The notes beneath the pieces are model-generated. The model had not been told where the DNA came from, did no database searches, and was given only the letters and a program-made list of their open reading frames with translations. 64,000 nucleotides of DNA from Luteimicrobium sp049844995. GTDB lineage: Bacteria > Actinomycetota > Actinomycetes > Actinomycetales > Cellulomonadaceae. The stretch lies in contig NZ_JBNCMC010000002.1 in assembly GCF_049844995.1 (NCBI RefSeq), forward strand, positions 310,001 to 374,000, given 5' to 3'. The first letter of the stretch is position 1, and each line of letters starts with the position of its first letter. Positions 53,695-63,083 of the stretch are shown piece by piece. The position numbers were made by a program, and so were the translations under genes.

Positions 53695-54162
53695 TCATGC
53701 GGTGACGAGCTCGCCGGCCCGTTCCCCGGCGCGACGCTCGGCGTCGAGGGCGGTCTGGAGGATGATAACCGCCGCCACCTGGTCGACCACGGACCTCTGC
53801 TTGCGACCGGGTCGGCCAGCCTCCTGCATGGAACGGTGGGCGCTCACGGACGACATGCGCTCGTCCACGAGGTGGACGGGTACGGGGTCGATCGCTCGCG
53901 CGACCGTTCCAGCGTACGCGCGGGCGGCCTGTGCGGAAGCACCCTCGGCCCCGGAGAGGTGTCGCGGCAGCCCCACGTACACGACACGTGCACCCCGCTC
54001 GACCACCTCGTCCACGATGCGCCGCACGTCGCTCGCGCCCCCCGCGTCGCGGCGCAGCGTCTCCACCGGGGTGGCGACGAGGCCGTCCGGGTCGCTCGCG
54101 GCGAGCCCGACCCGGACGGTCCCCACGTCGATCGCGAGGCGCGGCCCCCGTTCCAGCGTCAC
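53695..54162 (-). CDS. ruvX: RuvX/YqgF nuclease family
   Basis: The 155-residue RNase H-fold protein takes part in 16S rRNA 5'-end processing or junction resolution. LAIDVGTVRVGLAASDPDGL carries the first acidic residue, VVYVGLPRHLSGAEG and VHLVDERMSSVSAHR the next, and RSVVDQVAAVIILQTALD the last. GTG 54162 overlaps the alaS stop codon as GTGA. The order alaS-ruvX-mltG-aroE matches M. tuberculosis. Confidence 0.94.
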   Translation of the reverse strand: MTLERGPRLAIDVGTVRVGLAASDPDGLVATPVETLRRDAGGASDVRRIVDEVVERGARVVYVGLPRHLSGAEGASAQAARAYAGTVARAIDPVPVHLVDERMSSVSAHRSMQEAGRPGRKQRSVVDQVAAVIILQTALDAERRAGERAGELVTA

Positions 54163-56849
54163 GAGGCCTGCGCGGCCACGGCGTCGCGGACGGCGTCGAG
54201 CGCCGCGGGCACGGCCGCGGCGTCCTGCCCGCCGCCCTGCGCGACGTCGTCCTTGCCGCCTCCGCCCCCGCCGAGGACGCCGGACGCCGCCTTCACGAGC
54301 GCTCCGGCGCGCACGCCGGACTGGCGGGCCGACGCGTTGGTGGCGGCCACGACGAGCGGGCGGCCCTTCGCGACGCCCGCCACGGCCACGACGGCCGGGT
54401 CGGACTCTCCGAGGCGCGAGCGGACGTCGAGGGCCAGGGCGCGCAGGTCGTCCGCCGAGGCGACCTCGCCGGCGTCGTGGGTCACGACGCGCACGGCGCC
54501 GACCTGGCCGGCGGCCGCCGCGAGCGTGCCCGCCTGGGCCAGCAGCTGCCCCTGACGAACGCCGGCGAGCTCCTTCTCGGCGTCGCGCAGGCGTGTGACC
54601 AGCGAGGACACTCGGTCGACCAGCTCGTCCGGGCGCGCCCCGAGCAGCTGCGTGACCTGCCCGACGAGCGCGTGCTCCTTGGCCTGGAAGCCGTAGGCGC
54701 CGTCGCCGACGAGCGCCTCGACGCGCCGCACGCCCGAGCCCACGGAGGACTCGCCGAGCAGCGTCACACGGCCGATCTCGCCGGACTGCTTCACGTGCGT
54801 CCCGGCGCAGAGCTCGCGCGACCAGTCGCCGCCGATCGAGACGACGCGCACGCGGTCGCCGTACTTCTCGCCGAACAGGGCCATCGCGCCGAGCGACTTG
54901 GCCTCGGCGATGGGCATCACCTGGTCGGTGACCTCCAGGTTGTCGACGAGCAGGGTGTTGACCCGCTCCTCGATCTCGCCGAGGGCGCTCTGCGGGACGG
55001 CGGACGACGACCGGAAGTCGAAGCGCACCCGGCTCGGCGAGTTCTCCGAGCCGGCCTGCGTGCGGTCCGGGCCGACGGTCTCGTGCAGCGCCTTGTGGAT
55101 CATGTGCGTGGCGCTGTGCGCCTTGCTGATCGCCTTGCGGCGCGCCAGGTCGATGCGGCCGGTCCCGCGGTCCCCCAGCGCCGCGGTGCCCTCGACGAGG
55201 CGCCCGCGGTGCACGGACAGGCCCTTGACCGGGCGCTGGACGTCGTCGACCTCGATCGAGGCGCCGCCGTCGAGCACGATGGTGCCGTGGTCGGCGAGCT
55301 GGCCGCCGGCCTCGGCGTAGAAGGGCGTGCGGTCGAGGACGACCTCGACGTCCGCGGGCGCGGTCGCGGCCGGAGCGGGGACGCCGTCGACGAGGAGACC
55401 GACGATCCCGACCTCGGCCGTCGTGTCGGTGTAGCCGAGGAACTCGACCGGCTTGTCCAGGTCCTTGTCGATCGCCTCGTAGGCAGCGAGGTCGGCGCCG
55501 CCCCGGCGCTTGGCGAGGGCGTCCTCGCGCGCCCGGGTGCGCTGCTCGGACATGAGGCGGCGGAACGCGTTCTCGTCGACCTGGACGCCCTGCTCGGACG
55601 CCATCTCGAGCGTGAGGTCGATCGGGAAGCCGTAGGTGTCGTGGAGCGCGAACGCCTGGTCGCCGCCGAGCACCGGCACCTGACCGGCCGGGGCCGCGTC
55701 CTTGAGCTTGCGCACGGCGGTGTCGAGGATCGTCGTCCCGGACACGAGCGTGCGACGGAAGGCGTCCTCCTCCGCGTACGCGACCTCGGAGAACCGCGCG
55801 AACTCTGTGGCGAGCTCCGGGTACGACGGCGACATCGCGTCGCGGCTGACGGGCAGCAGCGACGGCAGGGACGGGTCGTCGACGCCGAGCAGGCGCATCG
55901 CGCGCACCGAGCGGCGCAGCAGGCGCCGCAGCACGTAGCCGCGGCCCTCGTTGGACGGCCGGACGCCGTCGCCGATGATCATGAGGGCGGACCGGACGTG
56001 GTCGGCGACGACGCGCATGCGCACGTCGTCGTCGTGCGCCGCGCCGTACGTCTTGCCCGAGAGCTCGGCGGCCGCGGCGATCACGGGAAAGACCTCGTCG
56101 ATCTCGTAGAGGTTGTCCTTGCCCTGCAGGAGGTAGGCGACGCGCTCGAGCCCCATGCCCGTGTCGATGTTCTTGCGCTGGAGCTCCCCGAGGATCCGGA
56201 ACTCCTCCTTCGACTTCACGTCGGCGATCGCGTACTGCATGAACACGAGGTTCCAGATCTCGAGGTAGCGGTCCTCGTCGACGACGGGGCCGCCCTCGCG
56301 CCCGAACTCCGGACCGCGGTCGATGTAGATCTCGGAGCACGGCCCGGCGGGACCGGGCTGGCCCGTTGACCAGTAGTTGTCCTTCTTGCCGCGCGCCTGG
56401 ATGCGCTCGTCGGGCAGCCCGGCGATCCGCTTCCACAGCTGACGGGCCTCGTGGTCCTCGTGGTAGACGGTGACCCAGACGGTCTCCGGGTCGAACCCGT
56501 ACTTGCCCTCGTCGCGCGAGCCCGTGATCAGGTCCCACGCGTAGGTGATGGCGCCTTCCTTGAAGTAGTCGCCGAACGAGAAGTTGCCGTTCATCTGGAA
56601 GAACGTGCCGTGGCGGGTCGTCTTGCCGACCTCCTCGATGTCGAGGGTGCGCACGCACTTCTGGACGCTCGTCGCCCGGTCCCAGGGCGGCGTCTGCTCG
56701 GCCGTCATGTAGGGGATGAACGGCACCATGCCCGCGATCGTGAACAGAGTCGACGGGTCCGGGGAGATCAGGGAGGCCGACGGCACGACGGTGTGGCCGT
56801 TGGCCTCGAAGTAGTCGAGCCAGCGCTTGCGGATCTCGGCGGTACGCAT
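54159..56849 (-). CDS. alaS: Alanyl-tRNA synthetase
   Basis: The 896-residue enzyme charges tRNA-Ala and edits mischarged serine and glycine. The catalytic domain begins TAEIRKRWLDYFEANGHTVV; the editing site has KAHSATHMIHKALHETVG and ELCAGTHVKQSGEIG with zinc ligands His, His, Cys and His. A Gly-rich C-Ala domain (SGVLGGGGGGKDDVAQGGGQ) closes the protein. AAGGA precedes ATG 56849. Confidence 0.97.
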   Translation of the reverse strand: MRTAEIRKRWLDYFEANGHTVVPSASLISPDPSTLFTIAGMVPFIPYMTAEQTPPWDRATSVQKCVRTLDIEEVGKTTRHGTFFQMNGNFSFGDYFKEGAITYAWDLITGSRDEGKYGFDPETVWVTVYHEDHEARQLWKRIAGLPDERIQARGKKDNYWSTGQPGPAGPCSEIYIDRGPEFGREGGPVVDEDRYLEIWNLVFMQYAIADVKSKEEFRILGELQRKNIDTGMGLERVAYLLQGKDNLYEIDEVFPVIAAAAELSGKTYGAAHDDDVRMRVVADHVRSALMIIGDGVRPSNEGRGYVLRRLLRRSVRAMRLLGVDDPSLPSLLPVSRDAMSPSYPELATEFARFSEVAYAEEDAFRRTLVSGTTILDTAVRKLKDAAPAGQVPVLGGDQAFALHDTYGFPIDLTLEMASEQGVQVDENAFRRLMSEQRTRAREDALAKRRGGADLAAYEAIDKDLDKPVEFLGYTDTTAEVGIVGLLVDGVPAPAATAPADVEVVLDRTPFYAEAGGQLADHGTIVLDGGASIEVDDVQRPVKGLSVHRGRLVEGTAALGDRGTGRIDLARRKAISKAHSATHMIHKALHETVGPDRTQAGSENSPSRVRFDFRSSSAVPQSALGEIEERVNTLLVDNLEVTDQVMPIAEAKSLGAMALFGEKYGDRVRVVSIGGDWSRELCAGTHVKQSGEIGRVTLLGESSVGSGVRRVEALVGDGAYGFQAKEHALVGQVTQLLGARPDELVDRVSSLVTRLRDAEKELAGVRQGQLLAQAGTLAAAAGQVGAVRVVTHDAGEVASADDLRALALDVRSRLGESDPAVVAVAGVAKGRPLVVAATNASARQSGVRAGALVKAASGVLGGGGGGKDDVAQGGGQDAAAVPAALDAVRDAVAAQAS

Positions 56850-56927
56850 GGTGTCCTTCGTCGGTCGGGACGGCCCGCGGGGCGGGCCGGTCGTGCAGCG
56901 GGTGGTGGGGCGCGCGAGGGGCTCGCG

Positions 56928-57290
56928 TCAGAAGAACGCGTAGCCCACGTCGGGATCTTCCTCGTCGCGCGGGACGGCGCCCGGCTCCGCGTGACGAGCC
57001 TCGCCGGGACGGCGGCCCTCGGCGCGCGCTCGGCGCACGTCGTCGGGGGCGGGCTGCCCCTCGGACAGCAGTGCGGCCTCGAGCTCGGCCTCGCGCGCGT
57101 CGCGCGCGGTCCGGAACTCCTCGCCGAACGTGCGCACGAACGTGACCGCCCGTCCCCCGGCGGCGTTGGCGCGGTCGGTCGCCTGGTCCACGAGCGAGGC
57201 CGGCGCGTAGCGGGCGACCACCTTCCGGCCCTGGCGGACGACGACGACGGTCACCGCGACGCCGACGCCGATCCAGAACAGGCGCCTCAC
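56928..57290 (-). CDS. Small membrane-anchored protein, DUF6167-like
   Basis: The 120-residue protein starts with one membrane helix (RLFWIGVGVAVTVVVVRQG), then ARYAPASLVDQATDRANAAG and a hydrophilic, charged tail. This layout fits the small actinobacterial DUF6167 group found beside alaS. It overlaps the DUF948 gene by GTGA, so the two are made together. Function unknown. Confidence 0.78.
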   Translation of the reverse strand: MRRLFWIGVGVAVTVVVVRQGRKVVARYAPASLVDQATDRANAAGGRAVTFVRTFGEEFRTARDAREAELEAALLSEGQPAPDDVRRARAEGRRPGEARHAEPGAVPRDEEDPDVGYAFF

Positions 57291-57658
57291 GCGGCACCGC
57301 CCGTGCCTCGGCCCGACGCGCGGGCGAAGGCCTTGCGCACGCCGTAGCTGAACGCGGCGACCTTGACGAGCGGGCGCCCGACCGTCGCGGCGTACAGGCC
57401 CGTGAGCGCGGAGACGTTCTCGCTGACCTGCGCCGCGGACGTCGTGATGACGTCGACCTTGGCGAGCTGCCCGTTGGTCGAGGCGACCGTGGTGGCGGCC
57501 TCGTCGAGGATGGGCACCGAGTGCTCGGTGATCTGGCGCACGGAGTCGCGCGTCTCGTCGAGCACGCGCCCGAGCTTGAGCAGGGGGACCGCGAGGAACC
57601 CGACCAGCAGGACGAACGCGATCGCCGCGATCAGTCCGGCCACGTCACCGACGCTCAT
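57287..57658 (-). CDS. DUF948 membrane protein
   Basis: The 123-residue protein has an N-terminal membrane helix (VAGLIAAIAFVLLVGFLAVP) and a helical, possibly coiled-coil part (LDETRDSVRQITEHSVPILD) that is typical of DUF948 proteins. Relatives lie between rpsD and alaS in many actinobacteria. ATG 57658 has GAGGGA upstream; earlier in-frame starts lack support. Function unknown. Confidence 0.85.
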   Translation of the reverse strand: MSVGDVAGLIAAIAFVLLVGFLAVPLLKLGRVLDETRDSVRQITEHSVPILDEAATTVASTNGQLAKVDVITTSAAQVSENVSALTGLYAATVGRPLVKVAAFSYGVRKAFARASGRGTGGAA

Positions 57659-57797
57659 GTGCTCCCTCATCTCTGTGTCCGGTACGGCCCGGTCCGGGCC
57701 GCCACGCCACCTTACCGAGGCGGGCGGCGAGGTGCGCCGCCCGCGGGGCGAGTCGCCGTGGGTCGGGCGGGCCGGCGGGGAACCGGGTCCGGGCACA

Positions 57798-57839
57798 CGG
57801 ACGCCCCGCTCGCTCCTGAGCGGGCAAGCGGGGCGTCCG
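57798..57839 (-). terminator. Terminator downstream of rpsD
   Basis: CGGACGCCCCGCT (57798-57810) pairs perfectly with 57827-57839. A smaller CGCT-CCTG-AGCG hairpin sits inside the loop. It begins 18 bp after the rpsD stop codon. Confidence 0.75.
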
Positions 57840-57856
57840 ACGTGCGGCGGGCTGGG

Positions 57857-58483
57857 TCAGCGCGCGTAGTACTCGACGACGAGCTGGACCTCGCAGGTCA
57901 CGGGGACCTCGGCGCGCTTGGGGCGGCGCGTCAGCTGCGCGGTGAGCTTCTCGAGCTGCACCTCCAGGTAGCCCGGGACGGCGGGGAGCACGTCGCGGTG
58001 CGCGCCGGCGGCGGCGACCTGGAACGGCGTGGTCGCCTGGCTCTTCGGCTTGACCTGGAGGGTCTGGCCGGGCTTCACGCGGAACGACGGGCGGTCGACG
58101 ATCTTGCCGTCCACGAGGATGTGGCGGTGCACGACGGCCTGGCGCGCCTGGAGGATGGTGCGGGCGAAGCCGGAGCGCAGCACGAGCGCGTCGAGACGGG
58201 TCTCGAGGTTCTCGACGAGCGCCTCACCGGTCAGGCCCTTGTCCTTGCGGGCCTCCTCGTACGCACGAGCGATCTGCTTCTCGCGGAGCGCGTACTGCGC
58301 GCGCAGACGCTGCTTCTCGCGCAGACGGACCGCATAGTCGGACTCGGTGCGGCGGCGGGCGCGGCCGTGCTCGCCGGGCGGGTAGGGGCGCTTCTCGAAG
58401 TGCTTGACGGCCTTCGGGGTCAGGGCGATGCCGAGCGCACGGCTCAGACGCACCTGACGGCGCGAGCGGGTCACAGAGGACAC
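57857..58483 (-). CDS. rpsD: 30S ribosomal protein S4 (zinc-free form)
   Basis: The 208-residue protein starts small-subunit assembly by binding 16S rRNA. SRRQVRLSRALGIALTPKAV, KHFEKRPYPPGEHGRARRR and the S4 RNA-binding domain TRLDALVLRSGFARTILQAR, QAVVHRHILVDGKIVDRPS are clear. No cysteines occur in the N-terminal part, so this is the C-minus form that needs no zinc. GTG 58483 has AAGGA 7-8 nt upstream. It stands apart from other ribosomal genes and has a structured leader. Confidence 0.96.
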   Translation of the reverse strand: MSSVTRSRRQVRLSRALGIALTPKAVKHFEKRPYPPGEHGRARRRTESDYAVRLREKQRLRAQYALREKQIARAYEEARKDKGLTGEALVENLETRLDALVLRSGFARTILQARQAVVHRHILVDGKIVDRPSFRVKPGQTLQVKPKSQATTPFQVAAAGAHRDVLPAVPGYLEVQLEKLTAQLTRRPKRAEVPVTCEVQLVVEYYAR

Positions 58484-58565
58484 GGTGGTTCCTTCTCTTC
58501 CTGTCGTGTTCTGACGTCGCACCGGGCGGTCGTGGAGACCGGCGGTGCTGGACCAGCCGATGAGC

Positions 58566-58632
58566 CTCGCTCTGTCGAGAGCGAGCGGGCTGCGAGGGCC
58601 GAGGTCCCAGGGGTCGCCCGAGCGGGCAACCC
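58566..58632 (-). promoter_or_regulatory. Structured leader or promoter region of rpsD
   Basis: CTCGCTCT-GTCG-AGAGCGAG (58566-58585) is a perfect 8-bp hairpin with a tetraloop. GGGTCGCCCG-AG-CGGGCAACCC (58611-58632) is a 10-bp dyad with one mismatch that would be a G-U pair. S4 represses its own synthesis in many bacteria, so these are candidate autoregulatory structures; either could also be a terminator of rarA. Confidence 0.4.
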
Positions 58633-58713
58633 GTCAAGGTTACCAGAGCGGCCGGCTCCCCCGGGCCGCCCGAGCCCGCCGCGCGGAGCCCGGCCGACCC
58701 CGCGGGAGGCGGC

Positions 58714-60117
58714 TCAGCCGGCGCCCTGGCCGGCGTCGTCGCCTGCGAGGATCCGGCGGATCCGGCTGAGCCTCTCGCCGACCGAGCGCTCGTAGCCGCG
58801 GTCGTTCGGCTCGTAGTACCGGCGGCCCACGAGCTCGTCGGGCAGGTACTGCTGGGCGGCGACGGCGTGGGGGGCGTCGTGCGCGTACCGGTACCCGTCG
58901 CCGTGGCCGAGGCGCTCGGCCCCGGCGTAGTGCGCGTCGCGCAGGTGCGCCGGCACGGTGCCCACGCGCCCGGCCCGGATGTCGGCGAGGGCCGCGTCGA
59001 CGCCGAGGTACGCGGCGTTCGACTTGGGCGCGGTCGCGAGGTGCACGACGGCCTCGGCGAGCACGATCCGCCCCTCGGGCATCCCGATGAACGCGACCGC
59101 CTGCGCGGCCGCGACCGCCGTCTGGAGGGCCGACGGGTCGGCCATACCCACGTCCTCCGCGGCAGAGATGACGAGGCGCCGGGCGATGAAGCGCGGGTCC
59201 TCCCCCGCCGCGACCATGCGCGCGAGGTAGTGCAGCGCGGCGTCGACGTCGGACCCGCGGATCGACTTGATGAACGCGGAGACCACGTCGTAGTGCTGGT
59301 CGCCGTCGCGGTCGTAGCGGACCGCCGCCACATCGACGGCGCGCTCGATCGTCTCGAGGTCGATCGTCGGGGCGCCGGCCCCCGGGCCCGTCCCCGACAG
59401 GGCGGCGCCCGCCGCCGCCTCGAGGACGGTCAGCGCCTTGCGCGCGTCCCCGCCTGCGAGGCGGAGCAGATGGTCCTCCGCGTCCTCCTCGAGCACGACC
59501 GACCCCGCCAGGCCGCGCTCGTCGTCGAGCGCCCGCCGCACGAGCACCTGCACGTCCTCGCCCGTGAGCGGCTCGAGGGTGAGCAGGAGCGAGCGGGACA
59601 GCAGCGGCGCGTTGACGGAGAAGCTCGGGTTCTCGGTCGTCGCGGCGACCAGGGTCACCCAGCGGTTCTCGACGCTCGGCAGCAGCGCGTCCTGCTGGGT
59701 CTTGGAGAACCGGTGGACCTCGTCCACGAAGAGGACGGTCTCCTGCGCCCCGGACACCAGCCGCCGCCGCGCGTCGTCGATCACGGCGCGCAGGTCCTTG
59801 ACCCCGGCCGTCACCGCCGACAGCTCCACGAAACGGCGGCCCGAGGTCCGCGCGACCAGGTACGCGAGCGTCGTCTTGCCCGTGCCGGGCGGTCCCCACA
59901 GGATGACCGACGTCGGCGCCGCCCGGCCGGCGTCGCCCGCGCCGTCGTCGACCAGCCGGCGCAGCGGCGAGCCTGGGCGCAGGACGTGCGCCTGGCCGAC
60001 GACCTCGTCGAGCGTGCGGGGGCGCATCCTGACCGCCAGCGGCGCCGACGCCGGGACCTCGGGCAGGCCCGTGGGCCCGGTCGAGGCGGCGTCGAACAGG
60101 TCCCCGAGCGCGTCCAT
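58714..60117 (-). CDS. rarA: Replication-associated recombination protein A (MgsA/RarA AAA ATPase)
   Basis: The 467-residue clamp-loader-like ATPase acts at stalled replication forks. RMRPRTLDEVVGQAHVLRPG, Walker A WGPPGTGKTTLAYLVAR, Walker B LFVDEVHRFSKTQQDALL, sensor 1 VAATTENPSFSVNAPLLSRS and HYDVVSAFIKSIRGSDVDAA are typical. ATG 60117 lies 7 nt after TACGCT (minus strand of 60125-60130), pointing to a leaderless mRNA. It is divergent from the MMPL gene. Confidence 0.95.
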   Translation of the reverse strand: MDALGDLFDAASTGPTGLPEVPASAPLAVRMRPRTLDEVVGQAHVLRPGSPLRRLVDDGAGDAGRAAPTSVILWGPPGTGKTTLAYLVARTSGRRFVELSAVTAGVKDLRAVIDDARRRLVSGAQETVLFVDEVHRFSKTQQDALLPSVENRWVTLVAATTENPSFSVNAPLLSRSLLLTLEPLTGEDVQVLVRRALDDERGLAGSVVLEEDAEDHLLRLAGGDARKALTVLEAAAGAALSGTGPGAGAPTIDLETIERAVDVAAVRYDRDGDQHYDVVSAFIKSIRGSDVDAALHYLARMVAAGEDPRFIARRLVISAAEDVGMADPSALQTAVAAAQAVAFIGMPEGRIVLAEAVVHLATAPKSNAAYLGVDAALADIRAGRVGTVPAHLRDAHYAGAERLGHGDGYRYAHDAPHAVAAQQYLPDELVGRRYYEPNDRGYERSVGERLSRIRRILAGDDAGQGAG

Positions 60118-60211
60118 GGGAACGAGCGTACGCAGCGCAGCCCACAGGCCCGAGCGCGCCGGCGCCGCACAGGGCGTGACGCGCCCTCGCGCGGGATGGA
60201 ATGCTGACCCC

Positions 60212-62476
60212 GTGTTCGCCAGCCTCGGTCGCGCCGTGTCGCGGCACCCGCTCCGTGCCGTCGCCGCCTGGGTCGTCGTCGCCGCGCTGTCGTACCTCGT
60301 CGCGGTCGCGGGGCTCGGCTCCGACGGGGGCCTGTTCGACCGCGTCACCTCGGGCGAGCCCCAGGTGAGCGGGTCCGAGAGCGCGACCGGCCTGGCGCTC
60401 ATCGACTCCTCCAGCGAGCAGGCCGTGAGCATCACGGCGATCGTCGACGACGCCCCGCCCACCACCAAGGGCCTCGCCACCGCGCTCGGGCCGCTGCACG
60501 ACGACCTCGCCGGGACCGACGGCGTCGACACCGTGATCGACCCCTTCGTCCTGCCCGACGGCCCGACGTCCGACGCCGCGAAGCCGCTGATCGGCAAGGA
60601 CGGCCAGGGCTTCATCGTCGTCGTCGACCTCAAGGCGTCGTTGAACGACACCCGGACGAGTGCCGCCGAGGACGCCGTGGTCGCGCGCCTGCGCGAGCTG
60701 CCCGCGGACCTGGCGAGCGTCGCGCCCGACGCGACCGTGCGGGTCTCCAGCGACGACCTCGTCGTGCACGCCATCACCGACCAGCTCGAGGCCGACCTCC
60801 GGACCGGCGAGGCGATCGCGCTGCCCGTGGCGCTCGTGATCATGGTCCTGGTCTTCGGCGGGCTCCTCGCCGCGAGCATGCCCATCGTCGGCGCGCTGGC
60901 GTCGATCGGCTGCGGGTTCGGCGTGCTCTACCTGCTCACCTACGTCCTCGACGTCGACGCCACCGTCATCAACGTGGTGACCGTCCTGGGCATCGGGCTC
61001 TCCATCGACTACGGGCTCCTCGTCGTGTCCCGGTACCGCGAGGAGCTCACCCGCCCCCAGGCCCCCGACGACGGCTCCGGGGGCACCGCGACCCGCAGGC
61101 GGCGGCGCGGCGGGCGCGGCGGCACCGCCCACGAGGCCGTCGTCGCGACCGTCGCCACGGCCGGGCGCACCGTCACGTTCTCGGCCCTCACCGTCGCCAT
61201 CTCCATCGCGACGCTCGCGATCTTCCAGCCGCAGCTCATGCGCGCGATCGGCCTCGCCGGCGTCGCGATCATCCTGCTCGCGCTCGCCACGGCCCTCACG
61301 CTCGTCCCCGCGCTGCTGCGCATGTCCGGCACCAGGCTCGCCCGGCCCGGCGTCGTCGGCCGCGTTCCCGGCCTGCGGGCCGTGCTCGCACGCACGTCCG
61401 ACGTCTCCTCCGACGAGGGCGTCTTCTCCCGGCTCGCCGCGCGCGTGCAGCGCCACCCATGGCTCGTGGTCGTCGGGTGCGTGGCCGTGCTCGGCGTGCT
61501 CGCCGCGCCCGCGGCCGGGCTGCAGCTGCGGAACTCCGGCATCGAGCTCCTGCCCACCGACAGCGAGTCCCGCCAGTTCGTGGCCGAGCTCTCCGACGAG
61601 TACCCCGCGTCCCGCAGCCCCGAGGTCCGCGTCGTCGTCCAGGGCACCGAGACGCAGGGCAAGGAGCTCGCCGGACGCATCGCCACCCTCGACGGCGTCC
61701 AGTCCGTCGACCCGCCCGCCCAGGGCGACGGCATCCAGGTGATCGGCGTCCGCACGACCGACCACGACCCCGGCAGCGCCGCCGTCGTCGACGTCGTCCA
61801 CGGGATCCGCGACCTGCGCGACGACGGCGTCGCCACCACCTTCTACGTGACGGGCCAGGCGGCGGGCCAGGTCGACTTCACCGCCGCGCTCGCCGACCGG
61901 CTGTGGTGGGCCGTCGGGATCATCGCCCTCGCCACGTTCGTGCTGCTCGCCCTCATGACGGGCTCGCTGGTGCTGCCGGTCAAGGCGCTGCTCACGAACG
62001 CGCTGTCGATCTTCGCGTCCCTCGGCGTCCTCGTCTGGGTGTTCCAGGACGGCCACCTGTCCGGCCTGCTCGGCTTCACGAGCACCGGGGGCATCGAGGT
62101 CTACGTGGTCGCGCTCGTCCTCGCGTTCGCGTTCGGGCTCGCGATGGACTACGAGGTCTTCCTGCTGTCCAGGATCAAGGAGCTGCACGACGCCGGGGTC
62201 GCGCCGCGCGAGTCCGTCCGGCTCGGCCTCCAGCGCTCCGGACGGATCATCACGAGCGCCGCGGCCATCATCATCGTCGTGTTCGCGGGCTTCGCGGCCG
62301 GACGCCTGCTCGTCACCAAGGAGATCGGCTTCGCGCTCGCCGTCGCCGTCTTCATCGACGCGACGCTCGTCCGCATGCTGCTGGTCCCCGCGACGATGAC
62401 GCTGCTCGGCCGCGCGAACTGGTGGGGTCCGCGCTGGCTCAAGCGGCTCGCGTCCGCAAGCGCCGTCCGGCCCTGA
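60212..62476 (+). CDS. MMPL-family transporter
   Basis: The 754-residue protein has the RND-like layout of about 12 membrane helices in two repeats, each with one long external domain after its first helix (residues about 40-190 and 435-560). GLGSDGGLFDRVTSGEPQVS, VVTVLGIGLSIDYGLLVVSR and VLAFAFGLAMDYEVFLLSRI (the paired GxxxDY motifs) identify MMPL proteins, which export lipids or drugs. No lipid synthesis gene is next to it. GTG 60212 is the most likely start. Confidence 0.9.
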   Translation: MFASLGRAVSRHPLRAVAAWVVVAALSYLVAVAGLGSDGGLFDRVTSGEPQVSGSESATGLALIDSSSEQAVSITAIVDDAPPTTKGLATALGPLHDDLAGTDGVDTVIDPFVLPDGPTSDAAKPLIGKDGQGFIVVVDLKASLNDTRTSAAEDAVVARLRELPADLASVAPDATVRVSSDDLVVHAITDQLEADLRTGEAIALPVALVIMVLVFGGLLAASMPIVGALASIGCGFGVLYLLTYVLDVDATVINVVTVLGIGLSIDYGLLVVSRYREELTRPQAPDDGSGGTATRRRRRGGRGGTAHEAVVATVATAGRTVTFSALTVAISIATLAIFQPQLMRAIGLAGVAIILLALATALTLVPALLRMSGTRLARPGVVGRVPGLRAVLARTSDVSSDEGVFSRLAARVQRHPWLVVVGCVAVLGVLAAPAAGLQLRNSGIELLPTDSESRQFVAELSDEYPASRSPEVRVVVQGTETQGKELAGRIATLDGVQSVDPPAQGDGIQVIGVRTTDHDPGSAAVVDVVHGIRDLRDDGVATTFYVTGQAAGQVDFTAALADRLWWAVGIIALATFVLLALMTGSLVLPVKALLTNALSIFASLGVLVWVFQDGHLSGLLGFTSTGGIEVYVVALVLAFAFGLAMDYEVFLLSRIKELHDAGVAPRESVRLGLQRSGRIITSAAAIIIVVFAGFAAGRLLVTKEIGFALAVAVFIDATLVRMLLVPATMTLLGRANWWGPRWLKRLASASAVRP

Positions 62477-62518
62477 TCCGCCCGTCCCGGGCGGCGCCGC
62501 GCGCGTAGCGTGGGCAGC

Positions 62519-63025
62519 ATGAACGAGCCGCGACGCAGCGCCACCGCCGACGACGCCGGACCGGGCCCGGCCGGCCGGCCGACGGTCTTCGAGGCGTGCG
62601 GCGGCACGCCGGCGATGCTGGCGCTGGCGAAGGCGTGGCACGCGCGGTGCCTCGCGGACCCGGAGGCCGCGCACCCGTTCACGCACCGCCCCCTCCACCC
62701 GCAGCACGCCGAGCGCCTCGCCGCGTACTGGGGCGAGTCGCTCGGGGGCCCGCCCGCGTACACCCGGGAGCTCGGGACGGAGGCGGACTTCGTGCGCATG
62801 CACTCGGGCAACGGCCCGCACGACTCGCTCGACGCCGCCGCAGCGGCCTGCTTCGCCCTGGCGCTCGACGATGCGGCGATCCCCGACGACCCGGCGCTGC
62901 GCGACACGCTCGCGCGGTGGTTCGTGTGGTCGAACCGGCTGGTGAACCACGGCTGGCCGACGCCCGCCGACGTGCCCGACGACCTCCGCCTCCCCCGGTG
63001 GGGCTGGGACGGCCCGGTCACGTGA
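62519..63025 (+). CDS. Truncated haemoglobin, group II-like
   Basis: The 168-residue protein contains the short globin fold. TVFEACGGTPAMLALAKAWH is the first helix, HPQHAERLAAYWGESLGGPP the CD-E region with a Trp, and RMHSGNGPHDSLDAAAAACF holds the likely proximal His, where M. tuberculosis trHbO has MRHAPF. It probably binds oxygen or nitric oxide. About 20 extra residues precede the globin part. ATG 62519 lies 7 nt after TAGCGT (62506-62511). Confidence 0.82.
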   Translation: MNEPRRSATADDAGPGPAGRPTVFEACGGTPAMLALAKAWHARCLADPEAAHPFTHRPLHPQHAERLAAYWGESLGGPPAYTRELGTEADFVRMHSGNGPHDSLDAAAAACFALALDDAAIPDDPALRDTLARWFVWSNRLVNHGWPTPADVPDDLRLPRWGWDGPVT

Positions 63026-63028
63026 AGG

Positions 63029-63069
63029 CCGCGGGCCCGCGGTCTCGGGTGGAGACCACGGGCCCGCGG
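63029..63069. terminator. Bidirectional terminator between the globin gene and aspS
   Basis: CCGCGGGCCCG (63029-63039) pairs with 63059-63069; after a single mismatch GGTCTC (63041-63046) pairs with GAGACC (63052-63057) around loop GGGTG. The long 18-bp structure begins 4 bp after the globin stop codon and ends 15 bp before that of aspS. Confidence 0.8.
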
Positions 63070-63083
63070 GGGGCAACCGGTTG

